6,671 nt of DNA from an uncultured Oscillibacter sp. GTDB taxonomy: Bacteria > Bacillota > Clostridia > Oscillospirales > Oscillospiraceae. The translations under genes and the position numbers were made by a program. A model generated the notes under the pieces. The model had not been told where the DNA came from and did no database searches. It saw only the letters and a list, made by a program, of their open reading frames with translations. The stretch is taken from contig CAJFNE010000103.1 of NCBI GenBank assembly GCA_904393855.1, positions 4,096-10,766 on the forward strand, written 5' to 3'. Positions 5,597 to 6,671 of the stretch are shown here, piece by piece. Numbering within the stretch: position 1 is the stretch's first letter; each line of letters begins with the position of its first letter.

Positions 5597-6016
5597 GTGA
5601 TTCGGCCCATGGAGACAGCGGATCTGGACGCCGTGATGGAAATCTGGCTGGAGGCCAATCTGGAGGCCCATCATTTCATTCCCGCCCGGTATTGGCGGGA
5701 GCGCCTGGACGGAGTGCGGGAGCAGCTGCCCCGGGCGGAGGTCCATGTCTGGGAGGAAAACGGGGCAGTCCAGGGGTTTCTGGGCCTCCAGGGGGAGTAC
5801 CTGGCGGGTATCTTTGTCCGGCGGGAGGCACGGTCCCGGGGCATCGGCCGGCGGCTGCTGGATGCGGCGAAGGAATGCCGGAGCCGGCTGGTCCTGCACG
5901 TCTATGGGCGGAATCTGCGAGCGATGGCCTTCTACCTGCGGGAGGGCTTCCGCTGCGTGGCCGCGGGTTCGGACCCGGACACCGAGGAGCGGGAGTGGGA
6001 GATGGCGTGGCGCTGA
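5597..6016 (+). CDS. GNAT family N-acetyltransferase (YjaB-like)
   Basis: A 139-residue single-domain acetyltransferase that transfers the acetyl group of acetyl-CoA to an amine; the substrate is unknown. The N-terminal IRPMETADLDAVMEIWLEAN (2-21) is the common GNAT opening. Motif A is LAGIFVRREARSRGIGRRLL (69-88), with the acetyl-CoA pyrophosphate loop R79-x-x-G82-x-G84. Motif B follows as LHVYGRNLRAMAFYLREGF (100-118), with Y113 in the position of the usual catalytic tyrosine. The NLEAHHFIPARYW segment (21-33) resembles the YjaB-like subgroup. The GTG at 5597 is chosen because AGGAGG (5584-5589) lies 7 nt upstream; the next in-frame ATG at 5609 is 19 nt from it. The gene is monocistronic by layout and divergent from the flavoprotein gene. 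No GC-rich terminator is seen after it. Confidence 0.88.
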   Translation: MIRPMETADLDAVMEIWLEANLEAHHFIPARYWRERLDGVREQLPRAEVHVWEENGAVQGFLGLQGEYLAGIFVRREARSRGIGRRLLDAAKECRSRLVLHVYGRNLRAMAFYLREGFRCVAAGSDPDTEEREWEMAWR

Positions 6017-6035
6017 GAGGCCAGCAGAAAAAAAT

Positions 6036-6054
6036 CAAATTTTTTGAAAATTTG
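6036..6054 (+). promoter_or_regulatory. AT-rich inverted repeat, UP-like element
   Basis: CAAATTTT (6036-6043) and AAAATTTG (6047-6054) form an inverted repeat with a 3-nt loop, preceded by seven As. It ends 2 bp before the -35 of the tRNA promoter, where an UP element for the RNA polymerase alpha subunit would lie. It could alternatively be a weak terminator for the GNAT gene. Confidence 0.45.
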
Positions 6055-6056
6055 GG

Positions 6057-6085
6057 TTGACAGGAGGGGTCCTCTTGCGTATAAT
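6057..6085 (+). promoter_or_regulatory. Fully consensus sigma-A promoter of the tRNA operon
   Basis: TTGACA (6057-6062), a 17-bp spacer, TATAAT (6080-6085). The inferred start is near 6092, giving a leader of about 65 nt that contains two short hairpins (6091-6104 and 6114-6127) before tRNA-Val. Confidence 0.9.
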
Positions 6086-6157
6086 AATCTTTGCCGTCTG
6101 GCAAGACGCGCAGCCGGCAGATGCCGGTCGCACGGCGGTTTGCCGGCGCGGCGACAG

Positions 6158-6234
6158 GGGAGCATAGCTCAGCTGGTTAGAGCACCTGCCTTACAAGCAG
6201 GGGGTCACTGGTTCGAGTCCAGTTGTTCCCACCA
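6158..6234 (+). tRNA. tRNA-Val (UAC)
   Basis: A complete 77-nt cloverleaf. The acceptor GGGAGCA pairs with TGTTCCC; the D-arm is GCTC/GAGC; the anticodon stem CCTGC/GCAGG carries the loop CTTACAA with anticodon TAC; the T-arm is ACTGG-TTCGAGT-CCAGT. The discriminator is A and CCA is encoded (6232-6234). It reads GUA and, by wobble, other Val codons. First gene of the cluster. Confidence 0.97.
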
Positions 6235-6244
6235 AGACGCATAT

Positions 6245-6321
6245 GGCCCGGTAGTTCAGTTGGTTAGAACGCTAGCCTGTCACGCTAGAGGTCGACGGTT
6301 CGAGCCCGTTCCGGGTCGCCA
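6245..6321 (+). tRNA. tRNA-Asp (GUC)
   Basis: A complete 77-nt cloverleaf. The acceptor GGCCCGG pairs with CCGGGTC (one G-U); the anticodon stem CTAGC/GCTAG carries the loop CTGTCAC with anticodon GTC; the T-arm is GACGG-TTCGAGC-CCGTT. The discriminator is G, as usual for Asp, and CCA is encoded. It starts 10 nt after tRNA-Val. Confidence 0.97.
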
Positions 6322-6350
6322 TTACCACGGGGCAATCGCTCTGTGGGTTT

Positions 6351-6426
6351 GCCCAGATAGCTCAGTTGGTAGAGCAGTGGACTGAAAATCCACGTGTCGC
6401 TGGTTCGATTCCGGCTCTGGGCACCA
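6351..6426 (+). tRNA. tRNA-Phe (GAA)
   Basis: A complete 76-nt cloverleaf. The acceptor GCCCAGA pairs with TCTGGGC; the anticodon stem GTGGA/TCCAC carries the loop CTGAAAA with anticodon GAA; the T-arm is GCTGG-TTCGATT-CCGGC. The discriminator is A and CCA is encoded. The 29-nt spacer before it can form a hairpin (6325-6346). Confidence 0.97.
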
Positions 6427-6429
6427 TCC

Positions 6430-6505
6430 GCGGGCATAGCTCATCTGGTAGAGCGCCACCTTGCCAAGGTGGAGGTAGCGAGTTCGAGCCTCGTTGCCCG
6501 CTCCA
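6430..6505 (+). tRNA. tRNA-Gly (GCC)
   Basis: A complete 76-nt cloverleaf. The acceptor GCGGGCA pairs with TGCCCGC; the anticodon stem CCACC/GGTGG carries the loop TTGCCAA with anticodon GCC; the T-arm is GCGAG-TTCGAGC-CTCGT. The discriminator is T and CCA is encoded. Only 3 nt separate it from tRNA-Phe. Last gene before the hairpin. Confidence 0.97.
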
Positions 6506-6507
6506 GA

Positions 6508-6543
6508 TGCAATGCCCACACGAATGTGTGGGCATTGCAATTT
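6508..6543 (+). terminator. Hairpin after tRNA-Gly, probable terminator
   Basis: TGCAATGCCCACAC (6508-6521) and its exact complement (6526-6539) form a 14-bp stem with a GAAT loop. It is followed by ATTTC, a weak U-tract, so termination may be partial and tRNA-Cys may also receive read-through transcripts. Confidence 0.65.
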
Positions 6544-6553
6544 CAAAAAAGGG

Positions 6554-6582
6554 TGGACTTTTTCCGAAAGTCTGCATATAAT
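6554..6582 (+). promoter_or_regulatory. Promoter for tRNA-Cys
   Basis: TGGACT (6554-6559, 4 of 6 consensus bases), a 17-bp spacer and a perfect TATAAT (6577-6582). The inferred start is near 6589, leaving only about 6 nt of leader before the mature tRNA. Confidence 0.7.
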
Positions 6583-6594
6583 AGAGGTAGAGAC

Positions 6595-6669
6595 GGTGAC
6601 ATAGCCAAGTGGTAAGGCAAGAGTCTGCAAAACTCTCATTCCCCGGTTCAAATCCGGGTGTCACCTCCA
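6595..6669 (+). tRNA. tRNA-Cys (GCA)
   Basis: A complete 75-nt cloverleaf. The acceptor GGTGACA pairs with TGTCACC; the D-stem is GCC/GGC; the anticodon stem AGAGT/ACTCT carries the loop CTGCAAA with anticodon GCA; the T-arm is CCCGG-TTCAAAT-CCGGG. The discriminator is T, as expected for Cys, and CCA is encoded. It ends 2 nt before the window end, so any further tRNA genes lie outside. Confidence 0.97.
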
Positions 6670-6671
6670 GA

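Noticed and set aside
6057..6671. Integration site or mobile element at the tRNA genes
   Set aside because: All five tRNAs are complete, no partial tRNA duplicate is present, and no integrase gene is visible in the window.

Overview
The window looks like a piece of a GC-rich Bacillota (clostridial) chromosome. The evidence is strong AGGAGG-type ribosome binding sites, sigma-A-like promoters, tRNA genes that all encode their 3' CCA, and a YerC/YecD TrpR-related gene. An Oscillospiraceae-like gut bacterium is a reasonable guess, but this is inferred from protein resemblance and base composition and was not tested by a search. I see no insertion sequence, phage gene, CRISPR array or rRNA gene.

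Layout from left to right. A leftward gene (3-656) encodes a soluble DUF3298/RsiV-C-terminal-like protein. A rightward operon follows, running from a promoter near 766-794 to a terminator at 2812-2846: yerC (855-1151), a class I SAM-dependent methyltransferase (1148-1891) that overlaps yerC by 4 nt, and hslO, encoding the redox chaperone Hsp33 (1902-2804). A perfect 16-bp hairpin separates this operon from a convergent leftward pair: an AbrB/SpoVT-type regulator (3447-3680) overlapping by 14 nt an ATC-hydrolase-family gene (2852-3460). That pair has a fully consensus promoter whose -10 end and start site lie inside a 37-bp AT-rich palindrome, the most distinctive regulatory structure here. A second leftward operon contains a pyridoxamine-phosphate-oxidase-like flavoprotein (4882-5388) and a divergent cation diffusion facilitator (3878-4825); it ends in a hairpin that includes the transporter's stop codon. 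A divergent GNAT acetyltransferase (5597-6016) follows.

The right end (6017-6671) is a tRNA cluster. A perfect TTGACA-N17-TATAAT promoter precedes Val(UAC), Asp(GUC), Phe(GAA) and Gly(GCC). A hairpin follows, and then tRNA-Cys(GCA) with its own promoter.

Most genes are recognisable housekeeping or accessory families, and I do not see a clear new multi-gene system. The items most worth a second look are the AbrB/ATC-hydrolase unit with its double-dyad operator, the transporter's altered metal-site residues, and the repeated occurrence of stem-loops at or near predicted mRNA 5' ends. Promoters, start sites and terminators are read from the sequence and are not experimentally supported.
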